14,400 nt of DNA from Clostridia bacterium. GTDB taxonomy: Bacteria; Bacillota_A; Clostridia; Lachnospirales; Lachnospiraceae. Position numbers and translations under genes: made by a program. The notes below the pieces were generated by a model. It worked only from the letters and a program-made list of their open reading frames with translations. It was not told the DNA's origin and did no database searches. Positions 5,445 to 14,046 of the stretch are shown here, piece after piece; within the stretch, counting starts at the first letter, position 1; each line of letters opens with the position of its first letter. The stretch lies in the NCBI GenBank assembly GCA_012515365.1, contig JAAYYM010000652.1, positions 1 to 14,400 of the forward strand, read 5' to 3'.

Positions 5445-6851
5445 TCAAAATCTAAAATACAAAAATGGATTGTAGGATGCGTCAGCCAGATAAGAGACTG
5501 AGCAGACTACGATCAGCAAAAGCAACAGCGTGACAATCGCAGATTGTTTATGTGCATCATATCGTTTTCTAAATACCGGCGTAGAAAAGAAACAGCCAAG
5601 AAGCAGTATTACGCCATAGTTTCTACTATAATAAACAATGCTCTCTAATGGCAGAGTAGATGTTGACAATTGAAACGAAAACAAACGCGCTATATAAATG
5701 CCAAGTTCACTCAGATCTGTAATAGCAAATACAATCCAGCTAAATCCAATTGCGATCAATGTATATGTATGAGCAAATATATGATGTTTTTTTAAAAAGA
5801 CTCCAAATCCAAGTTTTTCAATCATAAGAAGTACAAAGAAAAACAATCCCCATAAAACAAAGTTCCAGTTTGCTCCATGCCAAAGCCCCGTAATACTCCA
5901 GACAATCAGCAGATTTATGTAAGTGAGAAGCTTTCCCTTTCGATTTCCTCCCAATGGAATATACAGATATTCACGAAACCATGTGCTCAGTGTGATGTGC
6001 CAGCGTCTCCAAAACTCCGTGATTGAGGCAGATATATATGGATGATCAAAATTGTCCGGAAAATGAAATCCCAGCATCTTGCCAAGTCCAATTGCCATGA
6101 GAGAATACCCGTTAAAGTCAAAATAAATCTGTAGAGAAAATGCAAGCATTCCCATCCATGCAAGCGGCATACTCAAATTTTCAAAACCAAGAGCTTTGCA
6201 TTCATCAAACAGTGCACCGGTCTGATTTGCAAGTAAAACCTTTGATCCCAGTCCAAGTATAAACAGGCGCAGTCCGTCTTCTATTTCCGAAAGGCTAAGT
6301 CTGCGTTCCTTAAGTTCATCGGCAACCTTTGCATATACCACGATCGGTCCGGCGATCAGCTGCGGAAACATTACCAAATAGGTGCCAAGTCTTAATAATG
6401 AGGTTTCCACTTTTATGTTTCTTCTATATAAATCAATAACATACGACATGATTTGAAACGTGTAAAAACTGATTCCCAAAGGTAACGTAATGTTCACATC
6501 ACTAAAGGAGGTGTGAAGAAGCTGGTTGATGATCTGGATTAAAAAGTTCGTATACTTGAAAATGACAAGCATTCCAATGTCAAATAAAATGACAACGATC
6601 AGTGAAATTTTTCTCATGATTTCATTCTGATCAAAGTGATTTATTACGAGCCCTGCTGCATAATTGACCAAAATGGAGACGATGATCAGTATCAGATATT
6701 TAGGCTCCCCCCATGCATAAAAAATGATGCTTCCAATAAAGAGAAGCACATTTCTTATCGTGTTCGTATTTTTCCCTAAAGAACACAAGTAATATAAAAG
6801 AAAAAAGATTGGCATAAACCAAAATAAAAATAGTAAACTGCTGAATATCAT
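5445..6851 (-). CDS. MBOAT-family O-acyltransferase (AlgI/PatA/DltB-like)
   Basis: A 468-residue polytopic membrane protein, close to the usual AlgI length, with about ten to twelve hydrophobic segments. The conserved MBOAT core is present: FWRRWH (280-285), a basic REYLYIPLGGNRKG loop (294-306), and the catalytic histidine H325 in a WHGANW motif. QIYFDFNGYS (241-250) and PQLIAGPI (163-170) are also typical of the AlgI branch. The protein takes an acyl group, usually acetyl from a cytosolic donor, and passes it across the membrane for attachment to envelope glycans by extracellular partners. AGAGGA lies 8 nt before the ATG. It begins 28 nt after the ABC permease gene, with no terminator in that gap, which suggests co-transcription with the ABC genes. 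Confidence 0.92.
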   Translation of the reverse strand: MIFSSLLFLFWFMPIFFLLYYLCSLGKNTNTIRNVLLFIGSIIFYAWGEPKYLILIIVSILVNYAAGLVINHFDQNEIMRKISLIVVILFDIGMLVIFKYTNFLIQIINQLLHTSFSDVNITLPLGISFYTFQIMSYVIDLYRRNIKVETSLLRLGTYLVMFPQLIAGPIVVYAKVADELKERRLSLSEIEDGLRLFILGLGSKVLLANQTGALFDECKALGFENLSMPLAWMGMLAFSLQIYFDFNGYSLMAIGLGKMLGFHFPDNFDHPYISASITEFWRRWHITLSTWFREYLYIPLGGNRKGKLLTYINLLIVWSITGLWHGANWNFVLWGLFFFVLLMIEKLGFGVFLKKHHIFAHTYTLIAIGFSWIVFAITDLSELGIYIARLFSFQLSTSTLPLESIVYYSRNYGVILLLGCFFSTPVFRKRYDAHKQSAIVTLLLLLIVVCSVSYLADASYNPFLYFRF

Positions 6852-6879
6852 GTTCTGGTTCCTCTGTATTTAATGTGTT

Positions 6880-8286
6880 TTATTCGTTTCGGATCGCTGC
6901 CAACGGAGACAGACGCATGGCGCGTAAAGCTGGGAAGAAGCCTGCTACCATTCCGACTGCAACAGAAAACCCAAGACCAATCGCAGCCAACCAAAACGGA
7001 ATATAGGAAATCGTACTCTGGTACGAATCCATGCTTCCTGCTATTCGGTTAATGATTGTAGAGATCAGATAGCTAAGCAGGATTCCAATAATACCACCGA
7101 TCAATCCAATATACGCGGCTTCCAGCAAAAACATGCTTCTGATATTTCCAAGACTACAACCAAGTACCTTTATAACACCAATTTCCTTCGTTCTCTCATA
7201 AATTGACATCATCATTGTGTTCGTAATACCAATTGCTGCAACAAATAAAGATACAGCTCCGATTCCTCCGAGCAATAGCTGGATACTCTTGTATTGTTGC
7301 TGCATGGATTCGACAAATTCCGCATCTGAGTTTGCCTGATATCCCATTTCTGTAATCATTTTTTGGATTTCCATCACGTGTTCCATGGTATCTACGTTTA
7401 CCTGAATCTCACTATAGAAAATTTCTTTATACGGTTTACCACCAGTTTTTGACGGTTGTCCGGGAATGACTTTATTTTTATAAATCTTTTTTAGCTGTGT
7501 AATCATAGGTGTAAGTTCACAGTAAATTTCACTTCCATATGGATCATACCTATTTTCATCAACCTTTACCAATGTTCCTGCTACCGGTATCATATATTTT
7601 TTCGGCATTTTGGCAGGCTCTGTTCCAGTATCGGTATCACTTGATGTTCCAACGTTAAGTGACATATTATTTTTACTACCTTTGGCATTGAAATATGCTT
7701 CTGTATCAAAAATGATAAAAACAGGTTGTCCCCAAAAGTCTATATCCGGCAATACCTGCGTCTGCCAATACGTATATACTCCCGTTTTAACATTATAGAA
7801 ATTCTGCGCCAGCTGTGGACTGTATATAAAAGAAAGTGGTTCATCTGCCTTTGGAATTCCACCATTTTCAAACTCCATATTGGTATTCTTAAGAGCTTCC
7901 TCCGTCATTCCCACTAAGGAAACCTGAGCTTCGTAAATGCCTTGTCTTGCGACTACGCTGGATCTCAAAATCGGGGATACGCTCTCCACATTTGGAAGCA
8001 TAGAAAGCTCTGTTACCAGTGCATCTGTCAGACGCTTTTTATCCTTTGATGAAGTGGTGCCCTGGCTGCCCCCCATATCATCATAAGCCTCCATGACACG
8101 GACCATCGTCAGACTTCCATAACTCTCAATCTGTTCCATGGTTGATTTATTAAGACCAAGCCCCAGCGAGATCATCACTACAATTGACGCAGTTCCGATC
8201 ACAACACCAAGCACGGTAAGTATCGTTCTGATTTTTCTTTTGAATAGATTACTGCTGCTCATCCGCAGCAAATCAATCAGCCTCAT
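6880..8286 (-). CDS. MacB-type ABC transporter permease (FtsX domain)
   Basis: A 468-residue permease with the MacB layout. It has one N-terminal membrane helix (about 20-44), a long extracellular MacB_PCD-like domain (45-335), then three helices (about 337-359, 391-413, 428-452) making the FtsX domain. The segment ERTKEIGVIKVLG (364-376) is the conserved coupling region that contacts the ATPase, and the C-terminal SPLAAIR is typical of the family. The extracellular domain is larger than in many Gram-positive homologues and holds an inserted Ser/Thr/Asp-rich loop (about 204-226). The start directly abuts the stop codon of the preceding gene, and AGAGGA lies inside that gene's end. It should pair with the ATPase encoded two genes upstream. 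Substrates of such systems range from peptides and lipids to purely mechanical signalling. Confidence 0.9.
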   Translation of the reverse strand: MRLIDLLRMSSSNLFKRKIRTILTVLGVVIGTASIVVMISLGLGLNKSTMEQIESYGSLTMVRVMEAYDDMGGSQGTTSSKDKKRLTDALVTELSMLPNVESVSPILRSSVVARQGIYEAQVSLVGMTEEALKNTNMEFENGGIPKADEPLSFIYSPQLAQNFYNVKTGVYTYWQTQVLPDIDFWGQPVFIIFDTEAYFNAKGSKNNMSLNVGTSSDTDTGTEPAKMPKKYMIPVAGTLVKVDENRYDPYGSEIYCELTPMITQLKKIYKNKVIPGQPSKTGGKPYKEIFYSEIQVNVDTMEHVMEIQKMITEMGYQANSDAEFVESMQQQYKSIQLLLGGIGAVSLFVAAIGITNTMMMSIYERTKEIGVIKVLGCSLGNIRSMFLLEAAYIGLIGGIIGILLSYLISTIINRIAGSMDSYQSTISYIPFWLAAIGLGFSVAVGMVAGFFPALRAMRLSPLAAIRNE

Positions 8287-9792
8287 TTATTCATCCTCTT
8301 CCAGGTCTTCGATCAGAAGCTGCGCTTCCTTCTTTTTCTTCTTTTTACGTAGCAGCAGCGTCACGATAACAATCACAGCAATCAAAACAACCACTATGAC
8401 AATTACAATGATAGCCCATCTTGGGAAAGCAGGTTTTACAACTTCTTCTTCCATTGGCATAGGCTCTTCCATCATCGGTTCTGATACATATAAAGTTGTG
8501 CTGAATTCTTCTGAAAACTCTTTTCCGGTATCATCTTCATAAGAAACAATAACCTTAAGCGTTCCATCGTCCTGTGTTGCTGCCGCACCTGTAACCATCA
8601 CATCTACGCTGCCGGTCGCACCTGAATCCAGATTTCCTACAAATGCATCACCGCCTGTTATGGAATCAGCCAGTATCTGCGCTTTGACATTATAGAGTTT
8701 CGTCTTTCCTGTATTATAAATGCTGAACATAACATTGGCTTCGTTTCCAATAGAAATGTCTGACGGCAGGATCTCAATGGAGCTTGTCTCAAATTTAGAC
8801 TGCTGCTTCACCGGTATTGATACACTGCCGGTTGATTCATACGGATTGCTCTCCATATCTTCATATTTCATCTTTACATCCAACACATATGGTTTTTGTG
8901 CAAGATCTGCTTTCGCTGTGAACTCAATATTTATGTCAACTGTCTCACCACTGGCTATATGGTCTACATAAACGGTATTCGAACCGGAAGTTGGCAAAAA
9001 TGCCGCATAGGTCGCATTTTTATCGGTTCCCTCTACAGCCGCCACAAGATCAAACTCTGCATTCTGTATTGCAGTCTTTGAAGATGTATTCTTCACGTGT
9101 AGATTGAGCATAAAGTTTTCACCGGCAAACACATTTTCCGGTTCTGTCTCAAATCCTGTGACTATGATTCTTGGTGTTGATGTCTTTTTATCTTCATCGT
9201 CTCCGCTGATACTTCCCGCACCGCTCTTACCAATGCAGTTTACATAAGTAGTAATCTTGCAGGATCCCTGATTACATGCCTCATCGGTATATAAAATTTC
9301 ATAGGTGATCGGATAATATCCATTTAATACATCATCACGAACTTTATAAGTCCAAAAAAGATCTCGGGTTCGCTTATTTACATCAGGTTCTGATTTTTCA
9401 CCAGACAAAGCATCCAGCTTCAGCACGTAATTAGTCTGTGTGATTTCAAACGGCCAGCTTTTTTTGTCGCCACTAATAAGGGGCGTGATGACAATGTCCT
9501 TGATGTTATACGGTGTCATGTTAACAAGAGGGAGCGTGATCGTCACAAAATCACCATACTTGACAGTCGGTGTAAACCAGTAATTACCCGGCTTGATATA
9601 ATCACTGGAGGAATACGTGCCGGAATAATTTGTACTGCCTGAATTATGATTCTGTACATTGTTTCCTGATGTTGTTGCATATACATGAGTTGGGTTTCCA
9701 AAGCATATCCCAAACATCAGCAGACAAATCATAAATATTTTCATCTGTTTCATTATGCATTCGTTCCAATTAATCTTGTTCTGCTGTTTCAT
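8287..9792 (-). CDS. Secreted, membrane-anchored CARDB/COG1361-like protein
   Basis: 501 residues. The start at 9792 is supported by GGAGG at 9801-9805, 8-9 nt away. A later ATG at 9753 has only a weak site. An unusually long N-region (1-17) leads into a signal peptide with likely cleavage after VYA (about 39). The extracellular part holds repeated beta-sandwich-like domains of the CARDB/COG1361 (S-layer-like, NEW3) type at about 65-190, 207-328 and 335-437. Three cysteines (173, 178, 186) may form a disulfide. A membrane helix (459-481), a poly-lysine stop-transfer run (482-488) and an acidic cytosolic tail complete it. Placed between an ABC ATPase and an MacB permease, it is the likely extracellular partner, in the position a MacA-type adaptor has elsewhere. 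It overlaps the ATPase gene by 23 nt, which implies translational coupling. Family call is from fold-like pattern, not strict motifs. Confidence 0.75.
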   Translation of the reverse strand: MKQQNKINWNECIMKQMKIFMICLLMFGICFGNPTHVYATTSGNNVQNHNSGSTNYSGTYSSSDYIKPGNYWFTPTVKYGDFVTITLPLVNMTPYNIKDIVITPLISGDKKSWPFEITQTNYVLKLDALSGEKSEPDVNKRTRDLFWTYKVRDDVLNGYYPITYEILYTDEACNQGSCKITTYVNCIGKSGAGSISGDDEDKKTSTPRIIVTGFETEPENVFAGENFMLNLHVKNTSSKTAIQNAEFDLVAAVEGTDKNATYAAFLPTSGSNTVYVDHIASGETVDINIEFTAKADLAQKPYVLDVKMKYEDMESNPYESTGSVSIPVKQQSKFETSSIEILPSDISIGNEANVMFSIYNTGKTKLYNVKAQILADSITGGDAFVGNLDSGATGSVDVMVTGAAATQDDGTLKVIVSYEDDTGKEFSEEFSTTLYVSEPMMEEPMPMEEEVVKPAFPRWAIIVIVIVVVLIAVIVIVTLLLRKKKKKKEAQLLIEDLEEDE

Positions 9793-10594
9793 GTTCTGTA
9801 TCCTCCGAGTTAGTTTCTGTATTAGTCTCTGAATTAGTTTCTGAATTAGTCTCTTTGTTGTTTTCTTCTATTTTTATAATCTTACCGTCGCGAATGTGGA
9901 AAATGCGATCTGCAAAGGATGCCAGATGATTATCATGTGTTACCATGACCAGTGTCTGCTGTTGCTCTCTCACAACAGCTCGCATGAGCTCCATCACTTC
10001 TGCTGAGGTGGCTGAATCAAGATTACCTGTCGGTTCATCTGCAAAAATGATTTCAGGATTTACAACAAGTGCACGTGCCACTCCAACGCGCTGCTGCTGT
10101 CCGCCGGACATTTGTGTCGGTGTATGTTGCGCATGCTTTTCCAGTCCTACCAGCTTCAATGTCTTTTTTGCCCGCTTTAGGCGTTCCTTTTTTGACATTC
10201 CTCGAAAGGTCAAGGGTAATGCCACATTTTCAATTGCATTTAGTGTTCCCAGTAGATTAAAGGACTGAAAAATAAATCCCACATGCTCACGTCTAAAACT
10301 GACCAGCTGAGATTCATTCATCTGTTCAATATGATGTCCTGCTATGAGAATCTCTCCCTTTGTCGGCTTCTCAAGGCCGGCCAGCATATTAAGCAATGTT
10401 GACTTTCCCGAACCTGACGTTCCGACAATCGAGCAAAATTCTCCTTTATATATGCTAAAATCCACCCCATTCAGTGCATGTACCTTGGTCTCACCAACAC
10501 GGTAGATTTTCTTGAGATCCCTGACTTGAATAACAGGTTCTCTTTCTTTATTTTTATCTGATTTCATATTTAAATCCGATCTCTCACTCTTCAT
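9770..10594 (-). CDS. MacB/LolD-type ABC transporter ATPase
   Basis: A 274-residue ATPase with all motifs intact: Walker [10 protein letters not shown] (58-66), Q-loop Q110, signature MSGGQQQR (162-169), Walker B IIFADE (182-187) and H-loop H220. The sequence around Q110 ([20 protein letters not shown]) and the GLE pattern after Walker A place it in the LolD/MacB/FtsE group that drives type VII ABC permeases. It has an extra C-terminal tail (246-274) rich in Glu, Thr and Asn, made of ETNS tetrapeptide repeats, which is not part of the catalytic domain. AAGGAA lies about 5 nt before the ATG. It is the first gene of the seven-gene run and has its own promoter (10612-10640). Confidence 0.95.
   Translation of the reverse strand: MKSERSDLNMKSDKNKEREPVIQVRDLKKIYRVGETKVHALNGVDFSIYKGEFCSIVGTSGSGKSTLLNMLAGLEKPTKGEILIAGHHIEQMNESQLVSFRREHVGFIFQSFNLLGTLNAIENVALPLTFRGMSKKERLKRAKKTLKLVGLEKHAQHTPTQMSGGQQQRVGVARALVVNPEIIFADEPTGNLDSATSAEVMELMRAVVREQQQTLVMVTHDNHLASFADRIFHIRDGKIIKIEENNKETNSETNSETNTETNSEDTEHETAEQD
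9810..9857 (-). repeat. Four 12-bp tandem repeats in the ATPase 3' end
   Basis: On the plus strand TTAGTTTCTGTA (9810), TTAGTCTCTGAA (9822), TTAGTTTCTGAA (9834) and TTAGTCTCTTTG (9846) are contiguous 12-bp units. On the coding strand they give the [16 protein letters not shown] repeats of the protein tail. The unit length keeps frame, so slippage would only change tail length. Confidence 0.8.
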
Positions 10595-10611
10595 AAATTT
10601 CCTTCGGCATT

Positions 10612-10640
10612 AGTGTACCACAATGAGGGAAAATTAACAA
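10612..10640 (-). promoter_or_regulatory. Probable promoter of the ABC and O-acylation operon
   Basis: On the minus strand TTGTTA (10640-10635), a 17-nt spacer and TACACT (10617-10612) form a moderate promoter; TGG just before the -10 adds an extended -10. The start would lie near 10605, leaving a very short leader that opens almost at the ribosome site of the ATPase gene. Confidence 0.55.
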
Positions 10641-10693
10641 CGATTGAGGGTGGTATATTTTGGTTTTTTAGCAAGTGGTGTAGAGGAAATTCA

Positions 10694-10870
10694 ACTGACA
10701 AAAAATAAAAATGGTTTACAAACAATAATTTGCATACTTAGATTAAGTGAAATCCACTCCTTACGCAGACTCACAATGAAAGCAAAGCTTTGATTGTCTA
10801 GTCGAAGTTAGAAGTTAGTTCACGAAATCGTTGCAAATGTTTGTAAACCATTTCTTGTTTTCCTGTCAGT
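10694..10870. repeat. 177-bp inverted-repeat element (MITE-like or structured RNA)
   Basis: The two ends are imperfect inverted repeats of about 40 nt. The left arm (10694-10734) has ACTGACA, ATGGTTTACAAACA and TTTGCA; the right arm (10832-10870) has TGCAAA, TGTTTGTAAACCAT and TGTCAGT, the same blocks reversed in the same order. Inside, GTGAA and TTCAC can pair. A central hairpin, GACTcACAATGAAAGC / GCTTTGATTGTctAGTC, closes on an AAA loop with one mismatch in its upper stem. The element contains no open frame. It fills most of the gap between glyA and the ABC operon; a CA flanks each end, which is too short to prove a target duplication. A small non-autonomous mobile element is my first guess, an RNA element the second. 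Confidence 0.6.
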
Positions 10871-10938
10871 CACAGCCTAGAGATCATCCCCCTCAAGCCC
10901 AAAGCTCATTTAAACAAGGGAAATGCTAAGGATAAACC

Positions 10939-12180
10939 TTACTGTACCAACGGATATTTATCTGTTAATTCTTTGATAATTGCTTTTGCTTTGTCAATTC
11001 CTGCTTCGCCTTCTTTGATTACAGTCGCAATTGCTTCGGCGATCTGCTCCATATCAGCTGTATTTAATCCACGGGATGACACAGCAGGTGTTCCGAGACG
11101 AATACCACTGGTTACAAATGGTGACTGTGGATCGTTTGGAATGGTATTCTTATTTGCTGTGATATGCGCACGGTCAAGAAGCTTCTCTACTTCTTTTCCT
11201 GTCAGGTTAAAGTTTGTCAGATCTACTAACATCAAGTGATTATCTGTACCACCTGATACGATCTTGATTCCTCTATTCATCAGCGCTTTAGATAAAGCCT
11301 GTGCATTATCATAAACGCGTTGCTGATATTCTTTGAAAGAAGGCTCAAGTGCTTCTTTGAAGCAAACTGCTTTTGCTGCGATCACATGCATCAGAGGACC
11401 ACCCTGAATACCAGGGAAAATTGCCTTATTAAAATTGAATTTATCTGCTGCTGCCTGATTACACATGATCATACCGCCTCTAGGTCCACGCAGTGTCTTA
11501 TGTGTGGTTGTCGTAACAACATCTGCATATGGGATTGGGTTCTCATGTAATCCTGCTGCAACCAGACCTGCGATGTGAGCGATATCAACCATGAAGTAAG
11601 CACCTACTTCATCACAGATTTCACGGAATTTCTTAAAATAAATTTTTCTTGCATATGCACTTGCACCGGCAAGAATCATTTTAGGTTTGCATTCAAGTGC
11701 AATTCTTCTAACTTCATCGTAATCAATAAAGCCTTCATCGTTTACACCATAATGTACACAGTTAAAGTATTTACCTGACATATTAACAGGTGAACCATGT
11801 GACAGATGTCCGCCATGATCAAGGTTCATACCCATAAATGTATCCCCTGGCTCGAGCATTGCAAAAAAGCATGCCATGTTTGCCTGAGCACCTGAATGTG
11901 GCTGAACATTTACATAATCACAGCCAAAAATCTTTTTCGCACGATCTCTTGCAAGATCCTCTACAATATCAACACATTCACATCCGCCGTAATATCTCTT
12001 TCCCGGATACCCTTCTGCATATTTATTCGTTAATGGGCTTCCCATAGCAGCCATTACTGCCTTACTTACCCAGTTTTCAGATGCAATCAGCTCAATGTGG
12101 CTGTTCTGTCTTTCCTGTTCTTTCACAATCGCCTCAGCAACTTCTGGATCCACGTTTCTTACTTCATCCAAAGAATACAT
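10939..12180 (-). CDS. glyA: Serine hydroxymethyltransferase
   Basis: A full-length 413-residue SHMT. It converts serine and tetrahydrofolate to glycine and 5,10-methylene-tetrahydrofolate in the cytosol, feeding one-carbon metabolism. Diagnostic features: LIASENW (31-37), [13 protein letters not shown] (54-66), the PLP-site DIAHIAG (199-205), and [14 protein letters not shown], with PLP lysine K228. The folate-side segment near the C-terminus ([15 protein letters not shown], 357-371) is also intact. GGAGGG lies 6-7 nt before the ATG. The gene is divergent from the lipid-kinase gene. No clear intrinsic terminator follows; the MITE-like element begins 69 nt beyond the stop. Confidence 0.98.
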   Translation of the reverse strand: MYSLDEVRNVDPEVAEAIVKEQERQNSHIELIASENWVSKAVMAAMGSPLTNKYAEGYPGKRYYGGCECVDIVEDLARDRAKKIFGCDYVNVQPHSGAQANMACFFAMLEPGDTFMGMNLDHGGHLSHGSPVNMSGKYFNCVHYGVNDEGFIDYDEVRRIALECKPKMILAGASAYARKIYFKKFREICDEVGAYFMVDIAHIAGLVAAGLHENPIPYADVVTTTTHKTLRGPRGGMIMCNQAAADKFNFNKAIFPGIQGGPLMHVIAAKAVCFKEALEPSFKEYQQRVYDNAQALSKALMNRGIKIVSGGTDNHLMLVDLTNFNLTGKEVEKLLDRAHITANKNTIPNDPQSPFVTSGIRLGTPAVSSRGLNTADMEQIAEAIATVIKEGEAGIDKAKAIIKELTDKYPLVQ

Positions 12181-12247
12181 ATTAATCCCTCCACGTTCAT
12201 TTTCTACCTCTCACTTTAGGTGACTAAAATATAATATAGCATAAAAC

Positions 12248-12259
12248 CCATTATAATGG
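12248..12259. promoter_or_regulatory. 12-bp palindrome in the divergent glyA / lipid-kinase intergenic region
   Basis: CCATTATAATGG is a perfect palindrome roughly mid-way between glyA and the divergent lipid-kinase gene. It carries TATAAT on both strands, so it could be a -10 box for glyA (no good -35 seen) or an operator. The region is otherwise AT-rich, with further TATATT sequences at about 12226-12238. Confidence 0.3.
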
Positions 12260-12280
12260 AATAAAAAAATTAATATAATC

Positions 12281-12309
12281 TTGTTATTTCACAATAAATA
12301 TAGTAAACT
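12281..12309 (+). promoter_or_regulatory. Possible promoter of the lipid-kinase / PAP2 operon
   Basis: TTGTTA (12281-12286), a 17-nt spacer and TAAACT (12304-12309) match consensus at four of six positions each. TATAGT at 12299-12304 is an alternative -10 but has no good -35. Either would give a short leader before the ribosome site at 12328-12332. Confidence 0.4.
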
Positions 12310-12337
12310 GAACCTTGTTAAATTACGGAGGATAACT

Positions 12338-13258
12338 ATGTATCATTTCATCATAAATCCGGCTTCCAGTACAGGCAATGGACTGCGCATCTGGAATCAG
12401 CTGAAAGAGATTCTTAAGGAACAGGATATTGAATATACGTCATATCTGACAGATGGCATCGGCTCAGCTTCTTCGATTGCTAAAAGCCTGACTGAAAACG
12501 GATGTCAAGGCACGATCGTTGTTCTAGGCGGCGACGGAACAATGAACGAAGTTCTTTCCGGTATGCAAAGCTATGAGAACATTACGCTCGGTTACATTCC
12601 TACCGGCTCCAGTAATGATCTTGCCAGAGATTTAGGGATTCCATCTGATCCTAAAAAAGCGCTCAGCATTGTGCTTCATCCAAATGAGTATAAACTCACA
12701 GATGTCGGTATGATGAACACGCCAGATGGAAAAGAGTATAAATTTGGAGTCAGCATGGGAATTGGATATGACGCGGCAATTTGCCATGAAGCACTCCATT
12801 CCAAGATCAAGAAAAAACTGAACCAATGGCATCTTGGCAAGCTGACCTACCTGATCATCGCGCTGAAACAACTGATTCGTACCAAGTCACACGACTGCGA
12901 ACTGATCCTTGATGACACAAGAGTCATTCCGCTGCATAACTATATTTTTGTCACTGTTATGGTGCATAAATATGAAGGTGGTGGATTTATGTTCTGCCCT
13001 GAGGCTGATTGTTCGGATGGTTATCTGGACATCTGTCTGGCCTGCAATGTCAGTAAGTTACGGACACTGTTTATTCTTCCTACAGCATTTAAGGGAGAGC
13101 ACATCCGTCATAAAGGAATCCAGACACTCAGAGCCAAAAAGGTCCGCATCATAACCGATCAAAAAGCTCCGGTCCATACAGATGGAGAATCTGCAGGTTT
13201 TCAGACTGAAATCACGATGTCTACCGCCCCCTGTCAGGTTCGATTTATTGTAGCTTAG
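12338..13258 (+). CDS. Diacylglycerol kinase catalytic-domain lipid kinase (YegS/DagK family)
   Basis: Start set at ATG 12338 (306 residues) because GGAGG at 12328-12332 lies 5 nt upstream. A longer frame from 12281 would begin inside the likely promoter. FIINPASSTGNG (4-15) and GGDGT (64-68) form the nucleotide site of the diacylglycerol-kinase fold. PTGSSNDLAR (88-97) is the next family signature, and PEADCSDGYLD (221-231) with TDGE (281-284) completes the C-terminal half. The enzyme phosphorylates a membrane lipid, probably diacylglycerol or a related lipid alcohol, using ATP. Length is normal for the family. It is followed after 30 nt by a PAP2-type phosphatase on the same strand, giving a kinase and phosphatase pair. 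Confidence 0.92.
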   Translation: MYHFIINPASSTGNGLRIWNQLKEILKEQDIEYTSYLTDGIGSASSIAKSLTENGCQGTIVVLGGDGTMNEVLSGMQSYENITLGYIPTGSSNDLARDLGIPSDPKKALSIVLHPNEYKLTDVGMMNTPDGKEYKFGVSMGIGYDAAICHEALHSKIKKKLNQWHLGKLTYLIIALKQLIRTKSHDCELILDDTRVIPLHNYIFVTVMVHKYEGGGFMFCPEADCSDGYLDICLACNVSKLRTLFILPTAFKGEHIRHKGIQTLRAKKVRIITDQKAPVHTDGESAGFQTEITMSTAPCQVRFIVA

Positions 13259-13288
13259 TATGTTTGATAAAGAATAGAGGTTTTTACT

Positions 13289-14044
13289 ATGTTTCGTTCT
13301 TATTTTAAGAAATTTTTCAATGCTGTTTTAAACAAAAAAATATGTAGTAGAAAATTTTACGAATTTTCTATGCATCATCCTGTTATGCTACAGCGTATTA
13401 GACTTGCAATGATATTACCTGTTTTTTCGATCTTCTATTTCACCTGGTTTTCTCATATTGAACGGAATATCACACTTGCTGACAGAATCCATGTCATTCA
13501 CATGGCGCTCGATGACTACATTCCATTTTGTGAATGGTTCATCATCCCTTATTTTTTGTGGTTCGCTTATGTTGCTTCAGTCATAGTAATTGGTCTCTTT
13601 ACAGATGAAAAGGCATATGTCAAAAGCTGCATTTTCCTGTTTACCGGCATGACATTATTTTTAATTGTTTCGACCATTTATCCGAATGGACACCATCTGC
13701 GTCCGAATACGTTTGCGCATCAAAACATTTTTACTTCAATGGTAGCTCATTTGTACAGCATTGACACCCCGACCAATCTATTTCCGAGTATTCATGTATA
13801 TAATTCGATTGGCGCACACATTGCTTTGACACATAATCGCGTAATCAAAGAAAAACGATGGATCTGCAACTCTTCATTGATACTTTGCATCTCCATCGTT
13901 CTATCTACTGTATTTTTAAAACAACACTCTGTATTTGATGTAATCACGGCGTTCTTGCTGGTCGTTGTTCTGTACCCGATCGTATACCGATTTGATTACG
14001 CTACGATCCTTGCAAAGAAACAAATCAGACAAAGTGCTCGTTAA
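13289..14044 (+). CDS. PAP2-family membrane lipid phosphatase
   Basis: A 251-residue protein with about five membrane helices (roughly 37-54, 80-103, 112-131, 192-210, 215-234). Phosphatase motifs are recognisable: HHLRPN (135-140) resembles motif C1, PSIH (166-169) is C2 with I in place of the usual G, and S206...H213...D217 (TVFLKQHSVFD) is C3, with the catalytic histidine and aspartate. This pattern is nearer the AUR1/inositol-phosphotransferase-like PAP2 branch than classical PgpB. It likely hydrolyses or transfers phosphate from a phosphatidate- or polyprenyl-type lipid at the membrane. AGAGG lies 8 nt before the ATG. It follows the lipid kinase closely and is probably co-transcribed. 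Its stop codon is 2 nt from that of a convergent gene. Confidence 0.85.
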   Translation: MFRSYFKKFFNAVLNKKICSRKFYEFSMHHPVMLQRIRLAMILPVFSIFYFTWFSHIERNITLADRIHVIHMALDDYIPFCEWFIIPYFLWFAYVASVIVIGLFTDEKAYVKSCIFLFTGMTLFLIVSTIYPNGHHLRPNTFAHQNIFTSMVAHLYSIDTPTNLFPSIHVYNSIGAHIALTHNRVIKEKRWICNSSLILCISIVLSTVFLKQHSVFDVITAFLLVVVLYPIVYRFDYATILAKKQIRQSAR

Positions 14045-14046
14045 TC

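Noticed and set aside
5434..5448. TTG start at 5448 for the DHHW gene, overlapping the MBOAT stop
   Set aside because: There is no ribosome site before it; ATG at 5433 has GAGG at good spacing.
8138..8542. 134-codon plus-strand open frame rich in Ser, Thr and Ile
   Set aside because: It is antisense to the CARDB and permease genes, whose products have clear domains. Its composition mirrors the opposite-strand membrane and lysine codons.
9945..10268. 107-codon plus-strand open frame
   Set aside because: It is antisense to the ABC ATPase, whose motifs are all intact on the other strand.
12181..12337. Glycine, SAM or THF riboswitch upstream of glyA
   Set aside because: The 157-nt region is almost all A and T, with no long paired stems and no riboswitch core I can recognise.
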